Positions 24,756 through 33,979 of a stretch of DNA of 47,768 nt are shown one piece after another; positions within the stretch are counted from its first letter, which is position 1, and each line of letters begins with the position of its first letter. The DNA comes from Akkermansiaceae bacterium (GTDB lineage: Bacteria; Verrucomicrobiota; Verrucomicrobiia; Verrucomicrobiales; Akkermansiaceae). The translations under genes were made by a program, and so were the position numbers. The notes beneath the pieces are model-generated. The model was not told the origin of the DNA, did not search any database, and was given only the letters and a program-made list of their open reading frames with translations. The stretch spans positions 1 to 47,768 of the forward strand of contig JAPKDA010000004.1 of assembly GCA_028822695.1 (NCBI GenBank), read 5' to 3'.

Positions 24756-25121
24756 ATGGCAGGCAAGGTGAGAAGGAAGGGCAAGGCACCGCGGAAGGCG
24801 GGCCGTTATCTTCAGGCGCGGACGACGGGGTTGCGTCTGTTGAACAAGGCTGCCTTTGGGATTCTGATTTTGATGGGTTGTGTGGCGATTTCGCTGTTGG
24901 CGATGCCGCAGGTGCGTGAGTTAAGGCGTTTGGAGGAGGAGCAGGCCGAGGCCTTGGCGCGGGAACAGGAAACGATGGCCCGCAAGGATCGGCGGAGTCG
25001 CGAGCTGACCGCGTTGAAGAGCGATCAGGATTACCTGGAGCTGATTGCGCGGGATCGGCTCGATCTTTATGAGGCGGGAGCGGGAGAGACTCCGGTGCGG
25101 ATGATCCGGACGGGGAATTGA
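24756..25121 (+). CDS. FtsB/DivIC-type septum formation protein
   Basis: The 121-residue bitopic protein has a basic cytoplasmic N-terminus (about 1-29, KVRRKGKAPRKAGR), one membrane helix (about 31-50) and a coiled coil (about 53-90, RELRRLEEEQAEALAREQE region). The C-terminal LELIARDRLDLYEAGAGE motif matches the DivIC/FtsB family consensus (ARE.L.L..PGE). These proteins link FtsL and FtsQ in the divisome. No other division gene is adjacent; the eno terminator and its own promoter isolate it. Confidence 0.8.
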   Translation: MAGKVRRKGKAPRKAGRYLQARTTGLRLLNKAAFGILILMGCVAISLLAMPQVRELRRLEEEQAEALAREQETMARKDRRSRELTALKSDQDYLELIARDRLDLYEAGAGETPVRMIRTGN

Positions 25122-25125
25122 CCTA

Positions 25126-25300
25126 CTACTTCCGCGGTTTGGCGTAGCGTTTGACGACGCTGGCGGGGAGGGTGGAGGAGTTATCGAGGACCCAGAGCAG
25201 GGCCGTCGTCTTGGTTATTGGGGGACCAGCGGCTGAGGATGTGGCTCTACATCTTGGATTGGTCGGACTCCTTGGAGAGGGTGCGTGGATCGATCTTCAT
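25126..25300 (-). pseudogene. remnant of an unidentified small gene
   Basis: On the minus strand an ATG at 25300, preceded by CAGGA, opens MKIDPRTLSKESDQSKM and stops at once. In another frame, 25212-25126 encodes a plausible C-terminus (LLWVLDNSSTLPASVVKRYAKPRK, shown here in part: VVKRYAKPRK) ending in TAG. A good start and a good end with a frame break and too little between them suggest a decayed gene. I do not recognise the family. The rest of the 292-base gap (25122-25413) shows nothing else. Confidence 0.35.
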
Positions 25301-25413
25301 GGTTCCTGAACACGGATTCTCCGCAGGAATGGGGTGATTCTTTGCAACTCTGTATGGTCTGGGGGCTGAAAGTTCTGGATTTCCGGGGGCTCAATCCTTA
25401 GCAGGGGGGTGGT

Positions 25414-26076
25414 ATGGAGACTGTGATCGCGGCTGAGGGAGTGCATCGGAGCTATGAGCTGGGGAAGACCCGGTTGGAGGTGCTGAAGGGGGTTGATGTG
25501 GAGATCGCGGCTGGGGAGCATGTTTTCCTCTGTGGCGCTAGTGGGGCAGGGAAGACCACGTTGATGTATACGTTGGCGGGGCTGGAGAAGCCTCAGCAGG
25601 GGAAGGTGATGATTGAGGGCAAGGACCTCTATCGGATGGGTCGGGCGCAGCAGGCGGCGGTTCGTAATGCGCGGATGGGGTATATTTTTCAGAATTACTA
25701 CCTCCTGCCGGAGTTGACGGCGCAGGAGAATGTGATGGTGCCGGGGATGATCGGGGGGAAAGCGGATTTGGACCGGGCCAATGAGCTGTTGGACGCTGTG
25801 GGGCTCTCCAAGCGGCGGGAGCACCTGCCCAGCGAGTTGAGTGGGGGAGAGCAGCAGCGGGTGGCCATCGCCCGGGCGCTGGCAAACGGGCCGGCGATGG
25901 TTTTTGCGGACGAGCCGACGGGAAATCTCGACTCGAAAAACGGGGCGGAGGTCATGAAACTCCTGCTGGGCTTTGCCGGGGAGATGAAAACGACCTTGGT
26001 GGTGGTGACCCACGATCATGAGCTGGCGAAGATGGGGGACCGGATCCTGACCATCAAAGACGGGCGGATTGTGTAA
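25414..26076 (+). CDS. LolD/MacB-type ABC transporter ATPase
   Basis: The 220-residue ATPase has Walker A GASGAGKTTL (about 41-50), Q-loop FQNYYLLPELTAQENV, signature LSGGEQQRVAIARAL, Walker B MVFADEPTGNLD and the H-loop VVTHDHELA. It matches the subfamily that drives lipoprotein release (LolCDE), MacB efflux or FtsE-like machines; LolD is the best guess. No permease gene lies next to it, so its membrane partner must be elsewhere. A GCAGGGGGGT tract precedes the ATG. Downstream ilvE is 70 bases away. Confidence 0.85.
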   Translation: METVIAAEGVHRSYELGKTRLEVLKGVDVEIAAGEHVFLCGASGAGKTTLMYTLAGLEKPQQGKVMIEGKDLYRMGRAQQAAVRNARMGYIFQNYYLLPELTAQENVMVPGMIGGKADLDRANELLDAVGLSKRREHLPSELSGGEQQRVAIARALANGPAMVFADEPTGNLDSKNGAEVMKLLLGFAGEMKTTLVVVTHDHELAKMGDRILTIKDGRIV

Positions 26077-26146
26077 AAGATAGTCACTGTTCCTTGATTC
26101 CGCGCTTTGCAATTCCCGGGGGACCACGCAATCTGGGGTCGCGCAA

Positions 26147-27028
26147 ATGGCATTGAAAATCTGGCTAGACGGAAAACTGGTGGACGAAGATGAGGCGAAG
26201 GTCTCCGTCTTCGATCATGGATTGTTGTATGGTGACGGGGTGTTTGAGGGCATCCGCTTCTACAGTGGACGGGTTTTCCGTTTGGAGGAGCACATCTCGC
26301 GACTCTTTGATTCGGCGAAGGCGATTCTGTTGAAGATGCCTTGGACCCACAAGGAGGTGTGCGATTCGGTCTGTGAGACCATTGCCGCGAATGGATTGGT
26401 CGATGGCTATGTGCGTTTGGTGGTGACGCGGGGAGCAGGTGGGCTGGGGTTGAACCCCTACCTTTGCGAAACGCCGTCCATGTTTGTGATCGCTTCGAGC
26501 ATCACGCTTTACCCCGAAGAGCATTATGCCAACGGGCTGAGCTTGGTGACCTGTTCGACGCGACGTCCGACGCACGGCTCGTTGAGTCCGCAGGTGAAGT
26601 CGCTGAACTACCTGAATAACGTCATGGCGAAGGTCGAGGCGTTGAAGGCGGGAGCCATGGAGGGGGTTATGCTCAATGAGCAGGGATGCGTCGCGGAGTG
26701 CACCGGCGATAATTTATTCATCCTGAAGAACGGGAAGATCCGGACTCCGCGGATTTCCGATGGGGCGCTTGATGGGATTACCCGGGCGGTGATCTTTGAG
26801 CTTGCGGAAGAACTGGGGATTCCGATGACGGAGGAGACCCTGACGCGCTACGATCTCTATACATCCGAGGAGTGTTTCCTGTCTGGAACAGCTGCGGAAG
26901 TCATCCCGGTGGTGGCGATTGATGAGCGTCCGATCGGGGATGGTCAGGTTGGCGAAACCTTCAAGAAGTTCCTGGAGGCCTTTCGAAAATTGACGCAATC
27001 CACTGGAACTCCGGTGGGTGGCGCCTGA
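26147..27028 (+). CDS. ilvE: branched-chain amino acid aminotransferase (class IV)
   Basis: The 293-residue PLP enzyme transfers amino groups between glutamate and the 2-oxo acids of valine, leucine and isoleucine. The PLP lysine is K151 in SPQVKSLNYLNN. Other class-IV motifs are DHGLLYGDGVFEGIR, ECTGDNLF and EECFLSGTAAEVIPV. It is of the short, archaeal-type IlvE length. D-amino-acid transaminase or ADC lyase are related alternatives, but the EGIR motif and overall match favour IlvE. A TTGCAA at 26107 could mark a promoter, without a good second hexamer. Confidence 0.88.
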   Translation: MALKIWLDGKLVDEDEAKVSVFDHGLLYGDGVFEGIRFYSGRVFRLEEHISRLFDSAKAILLKMPWTHKEVCDSVCETIAANGLVDGYVRLVVTRGAGGLGLNPYLCETPSMFVIASSITLYPEEHYANGLSLVTCSTRRPTHGSLSPQVKSLNYLNNVMAKVEALKAGAMEGVMLNEQGCVAECTGDNLFILKNGKIRTPRISDGALDGITRAVIFELAEELGIPMTEETLTRYDLYTSEECFLSGTAAEVIPVVAIDERPIGDGQVGETFKKFLEAFRKLTQSTGTPVGGA

Positions 27029-27077
27029 GCGGCAAATTTAACGGGACATTCGGCAGGGCTGGACTAAGTTTTCTGAG

Positions 27078-27599
27078 ATGGATTGCGATTTCTGCAGCAG
27101 CAAGGCGACAGTCTTCCTCACCCAGTTGGTGGAGGGGGAGATGAAGAAAATGTGCCTGTGCGAGAAATGCGCCAAGCATAAGGGCGTGACTGATCCGACA
27201 GGCTTTTCCCTCGCGGACACCGTGATGGGCGGGGGTGGGGAGGAAGGGGCGACGTCACCGGAGGAATTGGTGGTAGCGGCCCCGGTGGAAGACGGGCCGG
27301 AGTGTCCGAATTGTGGGTTTACCTTTGGGAAGTTTCAACAGGTCGGGCGGCTCGGTTGCAGCGAGTGCTACCTCATTTTCCGGGACGACATCGTGCGCCG
27401 CTTGAAGGGGATGCACAAGGGGACGACTCACGCCGGACGGGTTCCGGAGGGATTGATGGCTGCTTACGAGCGGCAGCAGCGACTGGAGCGGCTCAATGAG
27501 CGTTTGGCCGAGGCGATCGCGTCGGAAAATTACGAAGAAGCAGCAGGCCTTAGGGATGAGATCAACGAAATCGAGTCAGTGGAGGTGGTAGAATCATGA
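27078..27599 (+). CDS. mcsA: McsA, activator of protein arginine kinase
   Basis: The 173-residue protein has two zinc-finger pairs: CDFC...CLCEKC (about 3-29) and CPNCGF...LGCSECYLIF (about 76-101). A UvrB/UvrC motif near the C-terminus (ERLNERLAEAIASENYEEAAGLRDEI) completes the layout of McsA. In Bacillus McsA binds and activates McsB. Its stop overlaps the start of mcsB (ATGA), so the two are translated together. No CtsR repressor gene precedes it, unlike in Bacillota. Confidence 0.9.
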   Translation: MDCDFCSSKATVFLTQLVEGEMKKMCLCEKCAKHKGVTDPTGFSLADTVMGGGGEEGATSPEELVVAAPVEDGPECPNCGFTFGKFQQVGRLGCSECYLIFRDDIVRRLKGMHKGTTHAGRVPEGLMAAYERQQRLERLNERLAEAIASENYEEAAGLRDEINEIESVEVVES

Positions 27600-28726
27600 T
27601 GCGGTTTTCGACACTGATCAAACACCCCGCAGATTGGATGACGGGGGAGACGGAAGGGGTGGACTCTGTTGTCCTGACGAGCCGGGTTCGCTTGGCGCGA
27701 AATTTGCGCGGCGAGCCGTTTCCCGGATGGGCAACGAAGGAGCGAAGGGTGGAAATTTTGGAGCGCCTGAAACCCGAAGTGGAAAGCTTGTCACAGATGA
27801 AGGATGGATTTTCGCAGGAGCTCGACGGGCTGTCCTCCTTGCAGAAGCAGGTTTTGGTGGAGCGGCACTTGATCAGTCGTGAGCAGGCGGCTTGCGGCGA
27901 GGGAAGTGCGGCGGTGGTGAATCGCAGGCAGACCTTGAGTTTGATGATCAACGAGGAGGATCACCTGCGGATGCAGGCGATCCGTCCGGGTCTGGCCTTG
28001 AGCGAGGCTTACGAGATCGTTTCGGAAGCCGACCAGGAGTTGGAGAACTCGGTGGAGTTCGCCTTTGATCACGATCTGGGCTACATCAGTGCGTGTCCGA
28101 CAAACCTGGGGACGGGCATGCGGGCCTCCTCGATGTTGCACTTGCCGGGATTGGTGCTGAGCGATCAGATCGGGCAGGCGCTGCAGGCGGTCGGGAAGCT
28201 GCAGCTGGCGGTGCGTGGATTCTTTGGGGAGGGGACCGAGTCGCTGGGCAACCTGTTTCAGGTGTCGAACCAGTCGACGCTGGGGGAGAGTGAGGAGACG
28301 ATCATCCGTCGCTTGGAGCGGGTCATCGGACAAGTGGCGGGTCACGAGCGGAATGCGCGGGCCAAGCTGCTGGAGGATGATCCTGAAATGGTCTTCGATA
28401 GGGTGGGGCGGGCTTATGGAACCTGCCGGCATGCGCACATTATTGCCTCGAAGGAAGCGCTCAATCATTTGTCACTTTTGCGCCTTGGGGCAGAGCTTGG
28501 CTTTTTTCCCGTTGAAACCTTAAGAATCTGTGACGCGCTCCTGATGGCGATCCAACCTGCTCATTTACAGTTGCATGCGGGGACGAAGCTGTCGCCGGAG
28601 CAGAGGGATGCAATTCGTGCTGAAATCATCCGGACCCGGTTGCAATCACTCGAGGCCCCTGTTATGAATAAGTATACGGCGGATGAGACTGATGCCGAAC
28701 CCCCAAAAGACCTGACCGAACTATGA
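27596..28726 (+). CDS. mcsB: protein arginine kinase McsB
   Basis: The 376-residue enzyme belongs to the phosphagen-kinase fold and phosphorylates arginines in proteins, marking them for ClpC-ClpP degradation in Bacillota. The ATP-binding motif SRVRLARNLRGEPFP (about 29-43) and the active-site CPTNLGTGMRAS (C167) are intact. The catalytic Glu is likely within VEFAFDHDLGYISACPTN or the QTLSLMINEEDHLR block. Length is slightly above the Bacillus protein (363). It overlaps mcsA upstream and clpC downstream by 4 bases each. Confidence 0.93.
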   Translation: MMRFSTLIKHPADWMTGETEGVDSVVLTSRVRLARNLRGEPFPGWATKERRVEILERLKPEVESLSQMKDGFSQELDGLSSLQKQVLVERHLISREQAACGEGSAAVVNRRQTLSLMINEEDHLRMQAIRPGLALSEAYEIVSEADQELENSVEFAFDHDLGYISACPTNLGTGMRASSMLHLPGLVLSDQIGQALQAVGKLQLAVRGFFGEGTESLGNLFQVSNQSTLGESEETIIRRLERVIGQVAGHERNARAKLLEDDPEMVFDRVGRAYGTCRHAHIIASKEALNHLSLLRLGAELGFFPVETLRICDALLMAIQPAHLQLHAGTKLSPEQRDAIRAEIIRTRLQSLEAPVMNKYTADETDAEPPKDLTEL

Positions 28727-31236
28727 ACAACTTCACTCCCCGAGCGCAACAGGTCCTGGCCTTGGCGCGAAAAGAAGCGGATCGATTCAACCACAACTAC
28801 GTTGGCACGGAGCACCTCCTGCTGGGCTTGATCAAGCTCGGTCAAGGCGTTGCGGTCAGTGTGCTGGAGCGGATGGGATTGGACCTCGAGTCGGTCCGAA
28901 TGGAGGTGGAGAAGCAGGTGGGGACCGGGCCGGATCAGAAGATCACCGGAAACATTCCTTACACCCCGCGGGTGAAGAAAGTGTTGGCGCTGGCCAACAA
29001 GGAAGCGAAGGCGCTGACTCATTCTTACGTTGGCACCGAGCACATTCTCCTCGGCTTGCTTCGCGAGGGAGAGGGTGTTGCGGCACGGGTGTTGCAAACG
29101 CTCGACGTGGACATTGCGCGGACGCGAAACGAGATTCTTGCCGAGATCGATCCGAATTTCACTCCCGAAGATCCAGACGACGAGTTTGAAGGCTTCGAGG
29201 ACGAGGGAGATCCGGAAGGCGGAGAAGGGGAGGGGAAGACCAAGACTCCTGCTCTGCGTGCCTTTGGTCGCGACCTGACGAAATTGGCTCGGGACAACGA
29301 ACTCGATCCGGTCATTGGTCGGGAGCCAGAATTGGAGCGGGTGGTGCAGATCCTTTGCCGACGCACGAAGAACAACCCGGTCCTCGTTGGTGAGGCCGGG
29401 GTTGGTAAGACGGCAATCGTGGAGGGCTTGGCCCAGGAGATTGCATCCGGCAATGTTCCCGAGATTTTGCGGGATAAGAAGGTGATCACTCTGGACCTTG
29501 CGCTGATGGTCGCTGGCACGAAATACCGTGGTCAGTTTGAGGAGCGGATCAAAGCGGTGATGGACGAGATTCGGAAGGTGAAGAACGTGATTCTTTTCAT
29601 CGACGAGCTGCACACGATCGTGGGCGCGGGTTCGGCGGAAGGAGCCATGGATGCCTCCAACATCATCAAGCCGGCCCTGAGTCGCGGTGAGTTGCAGTGT
29701 GTCGGAGCGACGACCCTGAACGAGTATCGCAAATACATCGAAAAGGACGCGGCATTGGAGCGTCGCTTCCAGCAGGTGAAGGTTGAGGAGCCTTCCCCGG
29801 AAGATGCCGTGGCGATTTTGAAGGGACTGCAGGAGAAGTATGAGTCCCACCACAAGGTGAGGTATTCTCCTGAAGCGATCGAAGCGGCGGTGCGTTTGAC
29901 GACGCGCTACCTGACCGGGCGCTACCTTCCGGACAAGGCCATTGATGTGATCGATGAGACTGGAGCGCGGGCCCGCATCAGCACGCTGACCCGTCCGCCG
30001 GAGATCAAGGGGCTTGAGAAGAAGATCGAGGAGATCAACAAGGACAAGGTTGAGGCGATCAATGCGCAGGATTTTGAGAAAGCGGCTTCGCTGCGTGATG
30101 ACGAGAAGCAGGCCCGCAAGGAGCTTGAGGAAGTCATTGAAGGGTGGAAGTCCGAGAGCGAAGAGAAAGTGGTCGATGTCACGGAAGACGACATCATGTC
30201 CGTTGTTGCCAAGTGGACCGGTGTGCCACTCCAGCGGATGGAAGAGAAGGAAGCGGCGAAGCTTTTGCGGATGGAAGACGATCTCAAGGAAACTGTCATT
30301 GGTCAGGACGAGGCGGTCACCGCGATTTCGAAGGCGTTGCGTCGTTCACGGGCTGATTTGAAGGACCCGCGTCGTCCGATCGGAAGTTTTCTTTTCCTGG
30401 GGCCAACCGGGGTGGGCAAAACCTATCTCGCGCGGAACCTTGCCGAGTTCATGTTTGGCGATCAGGAAGCGCTGATCCAGATCGACATGTCCGAGTATAT
30501 GGAAAAGTTCACCTCCAGTCGTCTCATCGGTTCTCCTCCGGGCTACGTGGGATATGAAGAGGGTGGTCAACTTTCCGAGGCGGTGCGCCGTCGTCCGTAT
30601 TCGGTGGTCTTGTTTGATGAGATCGAGAAAGCGCATCCCGACGTCATGAACCTGCTGTTGCAGATTCTGGAAGAGGGTATGGTGACGGACAGTTTTGGTC
30701 GGAAGATCGACTTCCGGAACACGATCATCATCCTGACCTCCAACGTTGGAGCGAGCACCATCAAGCGTCAGACCTCGCTTGGATTCGGGGCGATGGACGA
30801 GGGTGATGCCGATTTTGAAGGCATGAAGGAGAAGATTTTGGAGGAGTCCAAGAAGCAGTTCAAACCGGAGTTCTTGAACCGTCTCGACGACATGGTTGTC
30901 TTCCGGATGCTCGAGAAGTCCCACCTTGGGAGGATCGTTCATCTGGAGGTCTCCAAGTTGGACAAGCGTCTTGCCGAAAAGGACATTGTTCTCAACCTCG
31001 ACGACAGTGCGACCGATTTTCTCATCAAGGAGGGTTACGATCCTGCCTTCGGTGCGCGGCCGATGCGCCGTGCCGTGGAGCGCTTTCTCGAAGATCCGTT
31101 GGCGGAGGATTTGCTCCGCGGGACGGTCAAGGAAGGCTCTCGTGTGGATGTCTGCCACGAGAAGGGAGCCAAGGAGCTGTCGTTTGAGCCGGAGGGTTCG
31201 AAGGCCGAGCCTGACGAGGCGGAAGCGCCGGCGTAG
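28723..31236 (+). CDS. clpC: ATP-dependent Clp protease ATP-binding subunit ClpC
   Basis: The 837-residue Hsp100 unfoldase has the double Clp N-domain ([12 protein letters not shown] and [12 protein letters not shown]), D1 with Walker A GEAGVGKT (223-230) and FIDELHT, a middle domain with a UvrB/UvrC-like segment (about 425-470), and D2 with Walker A GPTGVGKT (560-567) and [18 protein letters not shown] is the loop expected to dock onto ClpP. In Bacillus, arginine-phosphorylated proteins bind the N-domain. The ATGA overlap with mcsB makes mcsA-mcsB-clpC one unit: mark, recognise, unfold. clpP is not in the window. The last 25 residues are acidic and low in complexity. Confidence 0.95.
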   Translation: MNNFTPRAQQVLALARKEADRFNHNYVGTEHLLLGLIKLGQGVAVSVLERMGLDLESVRMEVEKQVGTGPDQKITGNIPYTPRVKKVLALANKEAKALTHSYVGTEHILLGLLREGEGVAARVLQTLDVDIARTRNEILAEIDPNFTPEDPDDEFEGFEDEGDPEGGEGEGKTKTPALRAFGRDLTKLARDNELDPVIGREPELERVVQILCRRTKNNPVLVGEAGVGKTAIVEGLAQEIASGNVPEILRDKKVITLDLALMVAGTKYRGQFEERIKAVMDEIRKVKNVILFIDELHTIVGAGSAEGAMDASNIIKPALSRGELQCVGATTLNEYRKYIEKDAALERRFQQVKVEEPSPEDAVAILKGLQEKYESHHKVRYSPEAIEAAVRLTTRYLTGRYLPDKAIDVIDETGARARISTLTRPPEIKGLEKKIEEINKDKVEAINAQDFEKAASLRDDEKQARKELEEVIEGWKSESEEKVVDVTEDDIMSVVAKWTGVPLQRMEEKEAAKLLRMEDDLKETVIGQDEAVTAISKALRRSRADLKDPRRPIGSFLFLGPTGVGKTYLARNLAEFMFGDQEALIQIDMSEYMEKFTSSRLIGSPPGYVGYEEGGQLSEAVRRRPYSVVLFDEIEKAHPDVMNLLLQILEEGMVTDSFGRKIDFRNTIIILTSNVGASTIKRQTSLGFGAMDEGDADFEGMKEKILEESKKQFKPEFLNRLDDMVVFRMLEKSHLGRIVHLEVSKLDKRLAEKDIVLNLDDSATDFLIKEGYDPAFGARPMRRAVERFLEDPLAEDLLRGTVKEGSRVDVCHEKGAKELSFEPEGSKAEPDEAEAPA

Positions 31237-31437
31237 GGCTGGGCCTCAAGGTTCTCAGACTGCCGCGGAGCGAAGTGCTGTATTCCGTTGATGGAAGGTA
31301 AACTTCTCGAGTCTTCCAAAGACCGACTGTCAGGAGAGCAAGCTGTAGTCAATTTGGTTTGTTGGCCCGCTGGTGGTGATCTTCGAAATTTTCTTAATCC
31401 ACGGAATTTGGGCCAAGTGGGAGATCTGAACCACTGA

Positions 31438-32541
31438 TCAGGCCTTCCCGTATTTCTCGTGGAACTCCTTGTAGGCGATGGGGGAGATTTCGGAGGGGGT
31501 GATTTCGCTACGGCCGCCCCAGAAGACGTTGGTGTAGCTGACGGGGATGCCGACGGACTCGAGGTGTTTGTCGATGGCTGCTTTGTGAGCCATGACGCCG
31601 TCTTTTTCGGTGCCGTGAACGACGCCCATGATGTTGACGTCGCCGAAGAGGGGCCCGCCTTCACGCCAGTAGCAGTGGGTCATGCAGTGGTGGCGACCGA
31701 CTTGGGCCCCGGCTTCGATTTCGCGGCCTTTGGGGACGGCCCAGTGGAAGAGGCCGTTGAAACGGGTGACGCGCTTGCCGGTGTCGGAGGGTTTGGTGTG
31801 CTCGAGGAAGGTGGAGAAGCGGCCGATGACCTTCTTCTCATTGAGGCCTTGAGCGACTTCGAGGAAACGTTCGAGAGAGACGCCGGCGATTTCGGCGCGG
31901 CCCAGCCAGGGGTCGGCGACGATCTCGTCGGGCTGTAGTTCTTCCTTCATGGCGAGGAGAACCTTCCACTCTTCGTCGGTGAGTTTGACGGTGGTGGTGG
32001 TCATCATCTCTGCGGGCTCATCGATCTTCGCGCCCGGCCCGAGGGTGCGGCGGCGCATGTGGCCGACGCCGAGGCTGAAGACGCCGTTGGCGGGCATGAG
32101 GAGGTATTCCTCGGCGCCGACGAGTTTTGTGAGGAGCGTGGCGTGCTCGTCGAGGGATTCGCCTTGGGGGACCTTGAGGGTGGTCCAAAGGCGATAGACG
32201 GAGCCAGAGACTTCCGAATCGGTGGAGCGGATGACGATGTGGCCGGAGAAGGGATCTTCTTTCGACATGAAGTCAAAGGCCGCGTTGAGTTTCTCCTCCG
32301 GGACCTTCCAGGCGACGAGGGCTCCGTGGGCGAGCTTGGTGGCGAGGAGGGTTTGGCGGACGCGGCGAATGACGCCGGCTTCGACCATGGCGCGAATCCG
32401 TTCGAGGACCGTCTCGAGGGGGGTGCCCGACTTTTCGGCAATGATGTGGAAAGGATGCTCGTGGAATCCGGCGACCAAGTCTTCGGAGATGGTGAGGATC
32501 TGGGCGTTGATGGCGTCGTCGTGTTCGGTGGGAACCGTCAT
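31438..32541 (-). CDS. two-domain Lrp/AsnC-family protein, AhbA/AhbB (siroheme decarboxylase)-like
   Basis: The 367-residue protein contains two copies of the AhbA/AhbB plan: a winged helix (about 20-75; again about 190-250) followed by an AsnC-type ligand domain (about 75-160; about 255-345). GRHHCMTHCYWREGGPLFGDVNIMGVVHGT in the second half resembles the substrate-binding part of siroheme decarboxylase and NirD/L/G/H-type proteins. Such proteins remove acetate carboxyls from siroheme to give didecarboxysiroheme, for alternative heme or heme d1 synthesis. A regulatory role is equally possible. The heme enzyme hemQ is encoded 2.6 kb away on the same strand. No siroheme genes are nearby. Confidence 0.7.
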   Translation of the reverse strand: MTVPTEHDDAINAQILTISEDLVAGFHEHPFHIIAEKSGTPLETVLERIRAMVEAGVIRRVRQTLLATKLAHGALVAWKVPEEKLNAAFDFMSKEDPFSGHIVIRSTDSEVSGSVYRLWTTLKVPQGESLDEHATLLTKLVGAEEYLLMPANGVFSLGVGHMRRRTLGPGAKIDEPAEMMTTTTVKLTDEEWKVLLAMKEELQPDEIVADPWLGRAEIAGVSLERFLEVAQGLNEKKVIGRFSTFLEHTKPSDTGKRVTRFNGLFHWAVPKGREIEAGAQVGRHHCMTHCYWREGGPLFGDVNIMGVVHGTEKDGVMAHKAAIDKHLESVGIPVSYTNVFWGGRSEITPSEISPIAYKEFHEKYGKA

Positions 32542-32578
32542 GGTGATGGTGTGTTTACGGAAATTTGGGAGGATCTGT

Positions 32579-33901
32579 TCAGTCAGAGCTGAATTTTTCG
32601 TGAACGGCGGCGAGGGCTTCGTCTTTGGAGGTGAGTCGGCCTTCGAGTTGTTCGGTTTGGATATATTCGAGAATCTCGCTGAACTTGGGTCCGGGCGAGA
32701 AGCCGAGGCTGATTAAATGCCGCCCGGTAATCAAGGGTGAGGGAATGAGTGGTTCAGCGGCAAATTCCGCAGTTTTTGCGTCTAAGAACTCAATATTGTC
32801 CAGCATTCCGTGGCTGCTGCTACAATCGACGCGGTGGAGCTCGATTTCGTCGAGGAAGGTGGGGCGGGCCATGAAGCGCTTGAGCTTGGCGATCCGCATC
32901 TGCTGCACGTGCATGAACTGCATGTGGTGGTAGACGAGGGCGACGACGGCTTCGATAGTGGCGTTGGAGTAGCGGAGGCGTCGGAGGATTTCCTCGGCCA
33001 TCTCGGCACCGACGCGGTCGTGGCCGTTGAAGCGGATGCGGTCGGCTTCTTCGTCGTAGGTGGCGGTGGGAGGTTTGCCGATGTCGTGGAAGAGAACGCC
33101 GAGGCAAAGTTCGAGCGAGGCGTCGGGAGGGAGCAGCTCGAACATGATGCAGGTGTGCACGTAGACGTCACCCTCGGGGTGAAACTGCGGAGGTTGTTCG
33201 CAGCCACGGGTGGGGAGGAACTCAGGGAGGAACTGCTCCATGAGTCCGCTGTCGACGAGGAGTTCGAGCCCGCGACGACGTTGGGGGTTGGTGAGGGTGC
33301 GCGAGAACTCTTCACGAATTCGTTCCGTGCTGATTTGTTTGAGGAGGTGGGCTTGTGATTGGATCGACTCCCAGGTAGCAGGATCGATTTCGAATCCGGT
33401 GGATGTTGCGAAGCGCACGGCCCGCATGAGGCGGAGGGCGTCTTCGTCGAATCGTTCGACGGGGTTTCCGATGGCGCGGATGATGCCGGCTTCGAGGTCG
33501 GCGCTGCCGTTGACGTAGTCGATGATCTCACCGGTGACGGGGTTTTCGAAGAGGCCGTTGATCGTGAAGTCGCGCCGTTGGGCATCGATTTCAGGAGTGG
33601 TGAAGGTGACGCTCTCCGGATGACGACCGTCTTCGTAGGCGCCGTCGTTGCGGAAGGTGGCGATTTCGAAGTGCGTGCCGTCGGCTTTCACGAGGATCAC
33701 GCCAAAGTGCGCACCGATTTTGTCGGCGTTGGGAAAGAGGGCGAGGACCTCCTCGGGGCGGGCGGAGGTGGCGATGTCGTAATCCTTGGGTTTTCGACCC
33801 ATGAGGGAATCCCGGACGCAGCCACCGGCAAAATACGCCTCGTGTCCGGCCTCGGAGAGGCGGAGGGCGATTCTGGTGGCTGATTCACGGAGCGTGCTCA
33901 C
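32579..33901 (-). CDS. cca: CCA-adding/poly(A) polymerase family tRNA nucleotidyltransferase
   Basis: The 440-residue enzyme has a class II nucleotidyltransferase head (GGCVRDSLMGRKPKDYDIATSA with the DYD metal motif, then RRDFTINGL), an RNA-binding neck (VERFDEDALRLMRAVRFA) and an HD-type domain (GVLFHDIGKP). It adds or repairs the 3' CCA of tRNAs; poly(A) polymerase activity cannot be excluded. Start: GTG 33901, with a perfect GGAGGTG 3 bases upstream, although the frame is open to 34000. Since tRNA-Val here encodes its own CCA, the enzyme may mainly do repair. It diverges from the prepilin peptidase gene across 78 bases. Confidence 0.9.
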   Translation of the reverse strand: MSTLRESATRIALRLSEAGHEAYFAGGCVRDSLMGRKPKDYDIATSARPEEVLALFPNADKIGAHFGVILVKADGTHFEIATFRNDGAYEDGRHPESVTFTTPEIDAQRRDFTINGLFENPVTGEIIDYVNGSADLEAGIIRAIGNPVERFDEDALRLMRAVRFATSTGFEIDPATWESIQSQAHLLKQISTERIREEFSRTLTNPQRRRGLELLVDSGLMEQFLPEFLPTRGCEQPPQFHPEGDVYVHTCIMFELLPPDASLELCLGVLFHDIGKPPTATYDEEADRIRFNGHDRVGAEMAEEILRRLRYSNATIEAVVALVYHHMQFMHVQQMRIAKLKRFMARPTFLDEIELHRVDCSSSHGMLDNIEFLDAKTAEFAAEPLIPSPLITGRHLISLGFSPGPKFSEILEYIQTEQLEGRLTSKDEALAAVHEKFSSD

Positions 33902-33979
33902 GGCACCTCCAAACCATAGTTTCGCCTCCGCCGAAATCTTATTTTCCTGAAGGGTATGATCCGGTAGGATGTCGTGCAC

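Noticed and set aside
31237-31437. ACTGCCGCGGAGCGAAGTGC-type text after clpC as another copy of the family-E repeat
   Set aside because: Similarity to the E element is limited to a few short words and no inverted arms could be found.
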